Below, in pieces: positions 1 to 6,289 of a stretch of 8,734 bases of DNA. This DNA is from Bacillota bacterium (GTDB lineage Bacteria; Bacillota; Dethiobacteria; DTU022; JAAZDR01), in the NCBI GenBank assembly GCA_012512705.1, contig JAAZDR010000229.1:1-8734 (forward strand), in the 5' to 3' direction. Under the pieces are notes generated by a model. It had not been told where the DNA came from and made no database searches. It saw only the letters and a program-made list of their open reading frames with translations. The position numbers and the translations under genes were made by a program. Positions within the stretch are counted from its first letter, which is position 1; every line of letters begins with the position of its first letter.

Positions 1-207
1 AAAGGTGGCACCACTTATGCCTCTTGTTTTATCAATTTTTGTCCAAATTTTGTCTAAAGATATTAATTCCCCTCCATTTAGATCCTGGACCAATGGATTG
101 TGACAACCACGGCACCTTAAAAGGCAACCTTGTAGAAAAAGAACCAGGCGGATGCCCGGCCCGTCAATTAAGCTATTGGGAATTATTCCAGCAATACGTA
201 GCTGCAT
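1..207 (-). CDS. nrdG: Anaerobic ribonucleotide reductase activating protein, radical SAM (partial, 3' end off window)
   Basis: NrdG cleaves S-adenosylmethionine at a [4Fe-4S] cluster and installs the glycyl radical on NrdD. The first 69 residues are visible; the gene continues past base 1. I translated this stretch by hand from the minus strand. It starts with ATG at 207-205, 24 bases after the nrdD stop, behind an AGAAGGGTG ribosome-binding site. The radical SAM signature CxxxCxxC is present as Cys28, Cys32 and Cys35, followed by His-Asn-Pro, as in NrdG and related glycyl-radical activases. The upstream DGPGIR stretch (residues 15-20) is also typical of these activases. The end of the visible part (GISGATF) leads toward the family's G-x-TFSGG motif, which would lie outside the window. 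Position directly after nrdD favours NrdG over a pyruvate formate-lyase activase. Confidence 0.9.
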   Translation of the reverse strand, partial: MQLRIAGIIPNSLIDGPGIRLVLFLQGCLLRCRGCHNPLVQDLNGGELISLDKIWTKIDKTRGISGATF

Positions 208-231
208 AAGACACCCTTCTTCTATCTGACC

Positions 232-2313
232 TCAATCTAATTTACTCAAATAATAGTGGGGCCTGCGATCAGAAAGCTCAGCTCTCTTCGCTTCATTAAA
301 ACGCTCTTCGAAGGAAAGGTAACCTGTAATACGCCTTATCCGTCTTATATTTCCACTGCCACATTGAGGACAGGTTGTAGTGAGCACACCGCTAAATCCG
401 CAGGTGCCACATTCATCAAGTGGATAATTTATGCCGCCGTAGCCGACATCAGATGCGCTCATCTGACGGATAATCATCTCTACCCCCTCCAGGTTGTGTA
501 TAGGCGGAGCATCCAACTCCACATAACTGATATGACCGGCATTGCAAAACTTATGATATTCCCCCTCAACGGCCAGTTTTTCAAAAAATGGTATCTCACA
601 ATCGACGGGAATATGAAAAGAGTTTGTATAATAATCCTTGTCTGTAACCCGGGGAACTGAGCCATAATACACCCGATCTATTTTGGTAAAGCGACCGGAA
701 AGACCTTCTGCCGGGGTCGCATAGAGCACAAAGTTAAGATCATACTCATCACAAAACTGATCTACGCGGCGCCTCATATAATCAATGATTTTCAAACCCA
801 AAGTATGCGATTCTTTATCTTCACCGTGGTGTTTGCCATTAAGAACAATTAGGGTTTCAGCAAGACCGATAATTCCGAGTGCTAGGGTTCCGTTTTTAAT
901 CGCCTCACGAACCGGATCCTCCGGACCTAATTTATCCGACCCCATATAAAGACCCTCACCCATTAGAAACGGCAGATCTTTCACTTTCTGCTGTGCAAGT
1001 ATCTCAAAGCGGTGTAACAACTGGCGTGCTGCAAGGCGTAAAAGCCGATCCAGCTCCACGAAAAAAAGACCAATATTCTGCGTCTTTAAAGCTAGACGGG
1101 GAAGATTTAACGTAACAGAGGCTATATTGCCCCTTCCAGCTGAAATTTCAGGACCATGGCGGTTACCGATCGTGCGCGTACGGCATCCCATATAAGAGAC
1201 TTCCTCTTCGTATGTTCTATTAAAACTGGAATCCATAAAACTAAAGGTCGGATTAAGCCGCCGTGATGCAACAGAAAGAGCCAGACGAAAAAGATCATAG
1301 TTTGGATTATTTTTATCAAAGTTTACACCTTTTTTAACGCGAAAAACAAGATTAGGAAAAATTGGATTTTCGCCACGTCCCAACCCTCTTTTAAAAGCAT
1401 TAAGGAGGCAGCGGGAAACAAGCCGTCCTTCTGGAGAGGTGTCGGTTCCAAAATTTATACTGGAAAAAGGAACCTGCGCCCCGGCCCGGCTATGCATTGT
1501 ATTTAAGTTATAGATCAGCCCCTCCATTGCCTGATAAACTTCTTCCTCGTCCACCTCTTTTAGATCGCGGATAACTTCACCCATACTATAATCAAAATGT
1601 GGGAAACTCTGCCCGCCAAACATATCATTTTGATTGCTCTGTAAAATTATTGCCGCCTGTGCCGCGGCTGAAGAAATTCTTCGCGGGGGACGGATATACC
1701 CGTATCCGGTACTAAAGCCCTCTTTCAATAACTTTTTGAGGTCAATCTGTAAACAATTAAGTGTTTTACTGTAGTAATCAAGATCATGAATATGAAAAGA
1801 GCCGTCAATATGTGCCCGGGCAAACTCCTCCGGAAGTAAATTGTTGAGGTAGTATTTCTTACTGGCAGCCATGGCAATCTGCAACATTTTTGCTGAGGGA
1901 GAATTGCTTATATTTGCATTCTCACGGTTTGTTTCAATCAAAATCTCCTTTACAGCATCCATAAGGCTAGATTTAGCTTCCCGGATCCTGGTGCGCTGAT
2001 CGCGATAAAGAATATAAGCTTTAGCAGTCCGGGCGTGTCCATTTTCAATGAGCACCTTTTCAACCGCATCCTGGATATCTTCCACGGCTGGGATAAGGCC
2101 GTTGAAACCGCTCATTTGCAGGTAAGCAATCACTTTTTCTGTCAAAGCTTCTGCTAGGGCACGATTATCCCCACCTACAGCCTTCGCTGCTTTGAAAATC
2201 GCATCAGTAATCTTCTCCGGTGAAAAACGAACAACACGTCCATCCCTCTTGCGCACTTCTTTAAATAGGGTTAGATTCTTAGTATCACTCTTGCTCTGTT
2301 GCTGCTCTTTCAA
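232..2313 (-). CDS. nrdD: Anaerobic (class III) ribonucleoside-triphosphate reductase
   Basis: This enzyme reduces ribonucleoside triphosphates to deoxyribonucleotides by glycyl-radical chemistry under anoxic conditions. The product has 693 residues, a normal length for the family. An N-terminal ATP-cone (about residues 18-105, with KRDGR at 22-26) should carry allosteric activity control. Candidate active-site cysteines are Cys187 (in NCLQIDL) and Cys377 (in YMGCRTR), and Glu486 in IGLAETL fits a conserved family glutamate. A C-terminal zinc site is formed by Cys635, Cys638, Cys648 and Cys651. The glycyl radical residue is Gly664 in RRITGY. The start is TTG at 2313, nine bases after AGGAGGG (2323-2329); no ATG occurs before residue 67, inside the ATP-cone. 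It overlaps the 3' end of nrdR by 29 bases and is followed by nrdG, so the three are probably one transcript. The two cysteines and the glutamate suggest a formate-using subtype, but that is inference. Confidence 0.96.
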   Translation of the reverse strand: MKEQQQSKSDTKNLTLFKEVRKRDGRVVRFSPEKITDAIFKAAKAVGGDNRALAEALTEKVIAYLQMSGFNGLIPAVEDIQDAVEKVLIENGHARTAKAYILYRDQRTRIREAKSSLMDAVKEILIETNRENANISNSPSAKMLQIAMAASKKYYLNNLLPEEFARAHIDGSFHIHDLDYYSKTLNCLQIDLKKLLKEGFSTGYGYIRPPRRISSAAAQAAIILQSNQNDMFGGQSFPHFDYSMGEVIRDLKEVDEEEVYQAMEGLIYNLNTMHSRAGAQVPFSSINFGTDTSPEGRLVSRCLLNAFKRGLGRGENPIFPNLVFRVKKGVNFDKNNPNYDLFRLALSVASRRLNPTFSFMDSSFNRTYEEEVSYMGCRTRTIGNRHGPEISAGRGNIASVTLNLPRLALKTQNIGLFFVELDRLLRLAARQLLHRFEILAQQKVKDLPFLMGEGLYMGSDKLGPEDPVREAIKNGTLALGIIGLAETLIVLNGKHHGEDKESHTLGLKIIDYMRRRVDQFCDEYDLNFVLYATPAEGLSGRFTKIDRVYYGSVPRVTDKDYYTNSFHIPVDCEIPFFEKLAVEGEYHKFCNAGHISYVELDAPPIHNLEGVEMIIRQMSASDVGYGGINYPLDECGTCGFSGVLTTTCPQCGSGNIRRIRRITGYLSFEERFNEAKRAELSDRRPHYYLSKLD

Positions 2314-2803
2314 AATTATTGTCCCTCCTAGATTCTCCTTCCAGCTTTTTCTTTAAAGAGATAACCTTTTCAAGCTCCTCCTTAAAAGCATTGATATCTT
2401 TAAATTGGCGGAAAATAGAAGCAAAGCGCACATATGCTATCTCATCTATCTCAAGAAGTTTGCTTAGGATAAGAACGCCAATTTCATCGGTGTCTATTTC
2501 AGATTTATAGCTACTGCGAAGCTCCTGCTCTAGCTCATCCACTAAAGAATTAAAAACATCCAATGGAATTGGTCTTTTTTGACCCGCCAAAAGCAAACCA
2601 TTAATTATTTCGTTCCTATCAAATACCTCGCGCCTTCCGTCGCGCTTGATAACTACAATTGGTATCTCTTCAGCTTTTTCATAAGTTGTAAAACGTTTTT
2701 CACAGCTTTTGCACTCCCGACGTCTCCTGATTGCCTCTCCTCCTTGAATTAGTCGAGAATCCACAACCTTGCTTTCTAGGGCGCCACAAAAAACACACTT
2801 CAT
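2285..2803 (-). CDS. nrdR: Transcriptional repressor NrdR of ribonucleotide reductase genes
   Basis: NrdR is a nucleotide-sensing repressor that binds paired NrdR boxes upstream of ribonucleotide reductase genes. The zinc ribbon is Cys3, Cys6, Cys31 and Cys34, with the family sequence VDSR at 14-17. The ATP-cone runs from about residue 49 to 139 (IKRDGRREVF, then YVRFASIFRQFKDI at 124-137). I chose ATG 2803 because family members begin M-[KR]-C-x-x-C and because GGAAG lies eight bases upstream. The in-frame ATG at 2818 would add five residues and has only a badly spaced GGCGG before it. At 172 residues it is longer than the usual roughly 150. The extra charged C-terminal tail is encoded by DNA that also holds the ribosome-binding site and start of nrdD. 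Two NrdR boxes upstream of its own start suggest autoregulation together with nrdD and nrdG. Confidence 0.95.
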   Translation of the reverse strand: MKCVFCGALESKVVDSRLIQGGEAIRRRRECKSCEKRFTTYEKAEEIPIVVIKRDGRREVFDRNEIINGLLLAGQKRPIPLDVFNSLVDELEQELRSSYKSEIDTDEIGVLILSKLLEIDEIAYVRFASIFRQFKDINAFKEELEKVISLKKKLEGESRRDNNFERAATEQE

Positions 2804-2820
2804 AGCCTTTACTTCCATTC

Positions 2821-2836
2821 CGCCTATATATTGTTT
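2821..2836. promoter_or_regulatory. NrdR box, downstream (promoter-distal) copy
   Basis: The 11-base core CTATATATTGT (2824-2834) matches the NrdR-box core CWATATATWGT at every position; the outer flanks fit less well. It lies exactly 32 bp, about three helical turns, from a second box, the usual paired spacing. It falls at or just after the predicted transcription start near 2838, where bound NrdR would block initiation. The match and spacing are seen directly; function is inferred from the nrdR gene immediately downstream. Confidence 0.8.
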
Positions 2837-2844
2837 TGAAAATA

Positions 2845-2873
2845 ATTATACAGCACTATATATAGTACGTCCA
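2845..2873 (-). promoter_or_regulatory. Housekeeping (sigma-A) promoter of nrdR-nrdD-nrdG
   Basis: On the minus strand a perfect -10 TATAAT (2850-2845) follows a -35-like TGGACG (2873-2868, four of six to TTGACA) with a 17-base spacer. Transcription should start near 2838, giving a leader of about 35 bases before nrdR. The spacer holds one NrdR box and the start region the other, the expected layout for repression. No terminator is visible between ylmC and this promoter, so some read-through from ylmC is possible. Confidence 0.7.
2853..2868. promoter_or_regulatory. NrdR box, upstream copy between -35 and -10
   Basis: The core CTATATATAGT (2856-2866) matches the NrdR-box consensus fully, and ACTATATATAGT (2855-2866) is a perfect 12-base palindrome. 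It occupies the spacer between the predicted -35 and -10 of the nrdR promoter. With the second box 32 bp away it should be a cooperative operator pair for the nrdR-nrdD-nrdG operon. Confidence 0.85.
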
Positions 2874-2889
2874 GAAAAATTTACCTTTG

Positions 2890-3165
2890 TTAATAATCGT
2901 TTTTGACTGTTCTAGTCTTTTGAAATGGCTGATCTGGCAGATCGACTAGGATTGTATCGACACCGATCTTAATTACTTTTTCCCAAGGAACGATATGTTC
3001 CCTGGCTCCCCCCAAGCGGCCTAGAAGTCCTCCCCCTGCCGGAACAATTAAAGCTTTAATCATCCCCTTCTCTAGGTCAATATCAAGATCCTGGATGAAA
3101 CCTAAGCGTTTGCCGTCATTAACATTCACTACATCTCTGTTGCGCAAATCTGAAATTTTGACCAT
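2890..3165 (-). CDS. ylmC: YlmC/YmxH-family PRC-barrel sporulation protein
   Basis: This is a 91-residue PRC-barrel domain protein of the YlmC/YmxH family, which in spore formers often sits near sigG; its exact role is not known. Family-like features are VKISDLRNRDVVNV near the N terminus, GKRLGFIQDLDIDLEKG in the first barrel strands, the glycine-rich segment around residues 44-53, and IVPWEKVIKIGVDTILVDL towards the end. There is no membrane segment or signal peptide from this start, so it should be cytoplasmic. I chose ATG 3165 because AGGAGG (3175-3180) lies nine bases upstream and because family members start close to the barrel. An in-frame ATG at 3228 would add 21 residues and also has a usable ribosome-binding site, inside a hairpin (see findings). 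A terminator hairpin separates it from the sigG unit, so it may have its own promoter, which I could not identify with confidence. Confidence 0.87.
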   Translation of the reverse strand: MVKISDLRNRDVVNVNDGKRLGFIQDLDIDLEKGMIKALIVPAGGGLLGRLGGAREHIVPWEKVIKIGVDTILVDLPDQPFQKTRTVKNDY

Positions 3166-3230
3166 AACTTTTAGCCTCCTTTTTCTTTCGCCAGTCAAAG
3201 TTACTAACAATAATATTCTTTTTTTCATAG

Positions 3231-3280
3231 AAAAACCCCTCCAGAAGTGTAAAGTTGCAAACTTCACTCTCCTGGAGGGG
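3231..3280 (-). terminator. Strong intrinsic terminator after the sigG unit
   Basis: On the minus strand a 45-base hairpin (3280-3236) is followed directly by five T residues (3235-3231). The outer nine base pairs (CCCCTCCAG with CTGGAGGGG) are perfect. The next 12 positions hold nine Watson-Crick pairs, two G-U wobbles and one A-A mismatch, closing a three-base loop. It begins 20 bases after the stop of the small membrane protein gene and ends 65 bases before ylmC. The 3' arm ends in GGAGGGG seven bases before an ATG at 3228, so it could also affect translation. Confidence 0.85.
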
Positions 3281-3300
3281 ACTACTAAACGATCTTTGAT

Positions 3301-3546
3301 TCATAAAGCCTTTTCAAAACGTTCGAAACCATGAAGATCTAAAGTTATCTTGCCATCAATCTGTTGCAAACCGTTGTGTTCCCGTTGTTCGCTAACAGCT
3401 TGCAAAGGGGAGAGGTTATTAAGGTTAAAGGCAAAGATCTCCTCGGCGTACAGGAAAGGAGCTATGAAAAAACTGACTATGTAGTAGGCAGCGAGCGAAA
3501 CAGATAATAAAAGCAAACTATATTTTTTGCCAGACTTATGGAACAT
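3301..3546 (-). CDS. Small membrane or exported protein of unknown function, downstream of sigG
   Basis: I do not recognise this 81-residue protein. A basic N terminus (HKSGKK, residues 3-8) precedes a hydrophobic stretch of about 25 residues (10-34). This could be one membrane anchor, with the polar C terminus outside, or a Sec signal peptide cut near Ala34. The remaining 47 residues are polar, without cysteines or a known motif. I chose ATG 3546 because GGGTGGTGAT upstream matches the extended Shine-Dalgarno AGGAGGTGAT at eight of ten positions with normal spacing. GTG codons at 3558 and 3555 are alternatives but lie inside that site. The gene starts 14 bases after the sigG stop and is followed by a strong terminator, so it is probably expressed with sigG in the forespore; a sporulation role is inference only. 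Reality as a gene is supported by the ribosome-binding site, tight spacing and bracketing terminator. Confidence 0.72.
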   Translation of the reverse strand: MFHKSGKKYSLLLLSVSLAAYYIVSFFIAPFLYAEEIFAFNLNNLSPLQAVSEQREHNGLQQIDGKITLDLHGFERFEKAL

Positions 3547-3560
3547 ATTTATCACCACCC

Positions 3561-4331
3561 TTATTGGATATGTTTGCGAAGATGTCCCAAAGCAGCCTTT
3601 TCCAAGCGCGAAACCTGTGCCTGAGAGATGCCAATTTCATCTGCAACTTCCATCTGTGTTTTCCCTCTATAAAAACGCAAGGTTAGAATAAGTTTTTCAC
3701 GTTTATTTAGTTTCTCTAGAGCCTCTTTGATCGCCAAAATTTCCAGCCATCGTTCGTCTAAATTCTTCTCATCGCCAATTTGGTCCATCACAAATATTGG
3801 GTCGCCGCCATCATGGTAAATTGGCTCAAATAAAGAGACTGGCTCCTGAATAGCATCAAGAGCAAAAACTATATCTTCTCGTGTTAGCTTTAACTCATTT
3901 GCAATTTCACTGATCGAGGGTTCACGTGAAAGTTTATTAGCCAAATTGTCCCTTACCTGTAATACCTTATAAGCGATATCGCGCAAAGAGCGGCTGACGC
4001 GTATCGGATTGTTGTCTCTTAAATAGCGGCGTATTTCTCCTATAATCATCGGTACTGCATATGTTGAAAATTTTACATTTTGTTTGAGATCGAAATTATC
4101 GATTGCCTTTATCAGGCCAATACACCCTACTTGAAAAAGATCATCAACATACTCTCCACGATTGTTAAAACGCTGTATAACACTGAGAACAAGACGCAGA
4201 TTTCCATTTACTAATTTTTCCCTAGCATGTTCATCTCCATTATGCATGCGCACAAATAGCTGTCGCATCTCTTTATTTTTTAATACCGGAAGCTTAGCAG
4301 TATTAACTCCACAGATCTCAACTTTATTCAT
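3561..4331 (-). CDS. sigG: RNA polymerase sporulation sigma factor SigG (late forespore)
   Basis: Sigma-G directs late forespore transcription after engulfment. The 256-residue product resembles remembered B. subtilis SigG along its whole length, beginning MNKVEICGVNTAKLPVLKN. Region 2 spans about residues 40-105 (VNGNLRLVLSVIQRFNNRGEY, then DDLFQVGCIGLIKAIDNFD), region 3 about 110-190 (NPIRVSRSLRDIAYK; SLFEPIYHDGGDPIFVMDQI), and region 4 about 200-254 with a helix-turn-helix at roughly 226-245 (ISQAQVSRLEKAA). I chose ATG 4331 because homologues start at this MNKVEICG and GAGGGG lies nine bases upstream; the in-frame ATG at 4361 would add ten unusual residues. It lies 107 bases after sigE with its own candidate forespore promoter and is followed by a small membrane protein gene. 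All regions are intact. Confidence 0.97.
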   Translation of the reverse strand: MNKVEICGVNTAKLPVLKNKEMRQLFVRMHNGDEHAREKLVNGNLRLVLSVIQRFNNRGEYVDDLFQVGCIGLIKAIDNFDLKQNVKFSTYAVPMIIGEIRRYLRDNNPIRVSRSLRDIAYKVLQVRDNLANKLSREPSISEIANELKLTREDIVFALDAIQEPVSLFEPIYHDGGDPIFVMDQIGDEKNLDERWLEILAIKEALEKLNKREKLILTLRFYRGKTQMEVADEIGISQAQVSRLEKAALGHLRKHIQ

Positions 4332-4370
4332 TTGATGACACCCCTCCCGGTTTTTAAGCATAGCTATTTT

Positions 4371-4399
4371 AATTATTTCCTGCAGATATTATTTTATAC
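4371..4399 (-). promoter_or_regulatory. Candidate sigma-F-type promoter of sigG
   Basis: On the minus strand GTATA (4399-4395) fits the sigma-F -35 consensus GYWTA at all positions. GGAAATAATT (4380-4371) fits the -10 consensus GGNNANAHTR at nine of ten, with a 14-base spacer. The start point would be near 4365, about 35 bases before sigG. In B. subtilis sigG is transcribed by sigma-F in the forespore, so the site is where it should be. An overlapping sigma-A-like pair, CTGACA (4420-4415) and TATAAA (4398-4393) with a 16-base spacer, is also present. Confidence 0.6.
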
Positions 4400-4438
4400 A
4401 AAGGTAAAGGGGGTTGTCAGATTTAATAATCAAGCTTT

Positions 4439-5173
4439 TTATTCCATTTTCTTAATTTCTTTCTTTAACCGATTAATAATCCTTTTTTCCAGACGTGAGA
4501 TATAAGACTGTGAAATTCCTAGCAGTTCCGCTACTTCTTTTTGTGTAAGCTCACGTCCGTTTCCTAAGCCAAACCTCAACTCCATTATCTTACGTTCGCG
4601 AACGCTAAGTTTATTCATAGCCAGCTGCAAGAGGCGCCGATCTACTTCGTATTCAATATTTTTTAGAACAAGATCACTTTCTGTCCCTAAAACATCAGAT
4701 AACAACAGCTCATTACCATCCCAATCAACATTTAGTGGTTCATCGAATGAAATCTCTGCCCGCACTTTATTATTCCTTCGTAAAAACATTAGTATTTCAT
4801 TTTCAATACACTTCGAAGCGTAAGTGGCCAGCTTAATATTTTTGTGCGGATCAAATGTGTTTACAGCCTTGATCAGACCAATTGTACCGATAGAGACAAG
4901 ATCATCGATATTAATTCCCGTATTTTCAAACTTTCTTGCTATGTAGACAACCAGGCGCAGATTGCGTTCGATCAAGACTGTCCGCACATTACTATCACCC
5001 TTTTTTAACTTCCCCAACAAAAATCCTTCTTCTTCATTAGTCAGGGGTGGCGGCAGAGCCTCGCTGTTGCTAATATAATAGATACGCTGCAGGGTATGGA
5101 TCTTAAGAAACCGGAATAATCTTAAAAAATATAAACGAAAAGTCAATCTTATTTTGGAGATAAAAAAAGACAA
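4439..5173 (-). CDS. sigE: RNA polymerase sporulation sigma factor SigE precursor (pro-sigma-E)
   Basis: Sigma-E is the early mother-cell sigma factor, made as an inactive precursor and cleaved by SpoIIGA. The product of about 244 residues starts with a basic, aromatic-rich prosequence (about residues 1-32) and then [13 protein letters not shown], which lines up with the B. subtilis cleavage area. Region 2 covers roughly residues 68-135 ([32 protein letters not shown]), then [23 protein letters not shown] at 142-164. Region 4 has its helix-turn-helix near 211-230 ([13 protein letters not shown]). The start is uncertain: GTG 5179 lies only one base after AGGAGG (5181-5186), whereas TTG 5173 lies seven bases after it, so I chose TTG. 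The ribosome-binding site overlaps the spoIIGA stop (5187-5185), which suggests translational coupling of the protease and its substrate. Confidence 0.96.
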   Translation of the reverse strand: MSFFISKIRLTFRLYFLRLFRFLKIHTLQRIYYISNSEALPPPLTNEEEGFLLGKLKKGDSNVRTVLIERNLRLVVYIARKFENTGINIDDLVSIGTIGLIKAVNTFDPHKNIKLATYASKCIENEILMFLRRNNKVRAEISFDEPLNVDWDGNELLLSDVLGTESDLVLKNIEYEVDRRLLQLAMNKLSVRERKIMELRFGLGNGRELTQKEVAELLGISQSYISRLEKRIINRLKKEIKKME

Positions 5174-5184
5174 TTGCACCCCTC

Positions 5185-6111
5185 CTAAAAATTTTGCTGC
5201 AACCGTTGAGAAAAGGCAGTTGTCTCTACAATTCCTGGTGGTAAAAGGGCCTGATATTTCCCATCATTGCCAGCAGAGAGGTCGCCAATTCCAATGATAA
5301 CTTTACGTAAAATCTGAAGCTTTCTCCCCTTTTCCTCAATCTGCACCTGGTCAGGGCGAAAACCAATTAAAAAACCACCACTGTTATTGACAGAGTTATA
5401 AGGAATGATATGCAAGCGTGAGGCAAAAGAGGAATGGGACAATAATTGTTCGGCATACTCTAGTTTATTGTGATTTTTCCCCTGATAAAGCTGCTTAAGT
5501 TCTTCAGGTAGCATCTCTTCCAAAGCTTTATAGTGAACAATAATCACCGGTCGTCCTGAAACCGGTTCCTGCAAATGATTCCCAGTGTCAAGAATTGCAA
5601 CAACCTTTTTCACAATCCCCTGGAAGTGAATTGTAAGCTCCAAATTATAAAGAAATAGCAACCGTCGATTCTCTAAAAATGGTTTCAATAGATAGACAAG
5701 TAAAAATAACGACGCCAAACCAAATATAAGAAACCCAAAAGAAGGTTCAATTACAGGAGAAACAGTTAGTGGCACCGGCCAAGTAAATAACGAAAGAGAA
5801 AGAACGGCTCCCCCCGCCATTAAGGTAACAATCATAAAAAGGGCCAAATAATGCAATAGCTCTATGAGACAAACAGGACGGAATGTCAAAAAAACTATAC
5901 CCAAAATTAAGAACAGTATACCTGGAATTGAGAATGTAAAAGGGGCAAGTGGGGAAAAAACAGTGATTGTGAATATCGCCCCTAAAAAAGCCCCCCAGAA
6001 TAGACGCTGCCATCCCGGCTCCCTTCCAGAAATATGTGCGGTTAGTAGTAATAAAAAATAGTTGACCGCCAGATTCAGCAGAAAAAGCAGGTCCAAATAC
6101 AAATTAATCAC
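5185..6111 (-). CDS. spoIIGA: Sporulation sigma-E processing peptidase SpoIIGA
   Basis: SpoIIGA is the septum-located aspartic protease that cuts pro-sigma-E once the forespore signal SpoIIR arrives. The 308-residue length matches B. subtilis (309). The first 145 residues are a membrane domain with about five hydrophobic segments (roughly 4-25, 37-57, 61-82, 85-108 and 122-143). The C-terminal domain holds the catalytic motif LDTGN with Asp175, followed by [13 protein letters not shown], and later [16 protein letters not shown] (236-251). The protease probably acts as a dimer, each subunit giving one aspartate. The start is ambiguous: GTG 6111 gives [14 protein letters not shown], closest to homologues, but the better Shine-Dalgarno AGGTGAT (6113-6107) would serve TTG 6102. 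It sits alone with sigE behind its own promoter, downstream of a terminator closing ftsZ. Confidence 0.95.
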   Translation of the reverse strand: MINLYLDLLFLLNLAVNYFLLLLTAHISGREPGWQRLFWGAFLGAIFTITVFSPLAPFTFSIPGILFLILGIVFLTFRPVCLIELLHYLALFMIVTLMAGGAVLSLSLFTWPVPLTVSPVIEPSFGFLIFGLASLFLLVYLLKPFLENRRLLFLYNLELTIHFQGIVKKVVAILDTGNHLQEPVSGRPVIIVHYKALEEMLPEELKQLYQGKNHNKLEYAEQLLSHSSFASRLHIIPYNSVNNSGGFLIGFRPDQVQIEEKGRKLQILRKVIIGIGDLSAGNDGKYQALLPPGIVETTAFSQRLQQNF

Positions 6112-6179
6112 CTGTCATTTTTTCCTAAAAACGCATCTACCATATCATGTTTATGCGCGTTTACATCTTTATATGACCC

Positions 6180-6212
6180 ATTATATATCTAGAGCCTAAA
6201 AAATTTTGTCAT
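6180..6212 (-). promoter_or_regulatory. Candidate Spo0A-activated spoIIG promoter (spoIIGA-sigE)
   Basis: On the minus strand a perfect -10 TATAAT (6185-6180) is preceded by ATGACA (6212-6207, five of six to TTGACA) with an unusually long 21-base spacer. The B. subtilis spoIIG promoter is known for a 22-base spacer and dependence on Spo0A. TGACAAA (6211-6205), overlapping the -35, matches the 0A box TGNCGAA at six of seven, and a weaker TGCCAGA starts ten bases further upstream. The region is AT-rich, so the boxes alone are weak evidence; geometry and position make the case. Confidence 0.55.
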
Positions 6213-6234
6213 ATTCTGGCATTTATAAAACAAT

Positions 6235-6267
6235 AAAAAAACACTAAGGCACAACCTTAATGTTTTT
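6235..6267 (-). terminator. Intrinsic terminator after ftsZ
   Basis: On the minus strand ACATTAAGG (6263-6255) pairs with CCTTAGTGT (6249-6241) across a five-base loop, with one G-U wobble. Flanking A and T runs extend the stem, and a T tract follows. It starts 23 bases after the ftsZ stop and ends before the spoIIG promoter, separating division from sporulation transcription. An A/T-rich flank on both sides means it might also work on the plus strand. Confidence 0.8.
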
Positions 6268-6289
6268 GCTAATGTTAATTAAACAATTT

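Noticed and set aside
24..209. Plus-strand open frame of 61 codons at the left edge
   Set aside because: Antisense to the nrdG start, where the minus strand encodes a clear radical SAM signature.
2890..3267. Longest version of ylmC, starting at 3267 (125 residues)
   Set aside because: This start lies inside the terminator hairpin and adds residues unlike the family; ATG 3165 has a proper AGGAGG site.
6125..6165. Possible attenuator hairpin in the spoIIGA leader (AAACGC with GCGTTT, then a short T run)
   Set aside because: Only about six base pairs with a loop of over 20 bases; too weak to call a terminator or riboswitch.
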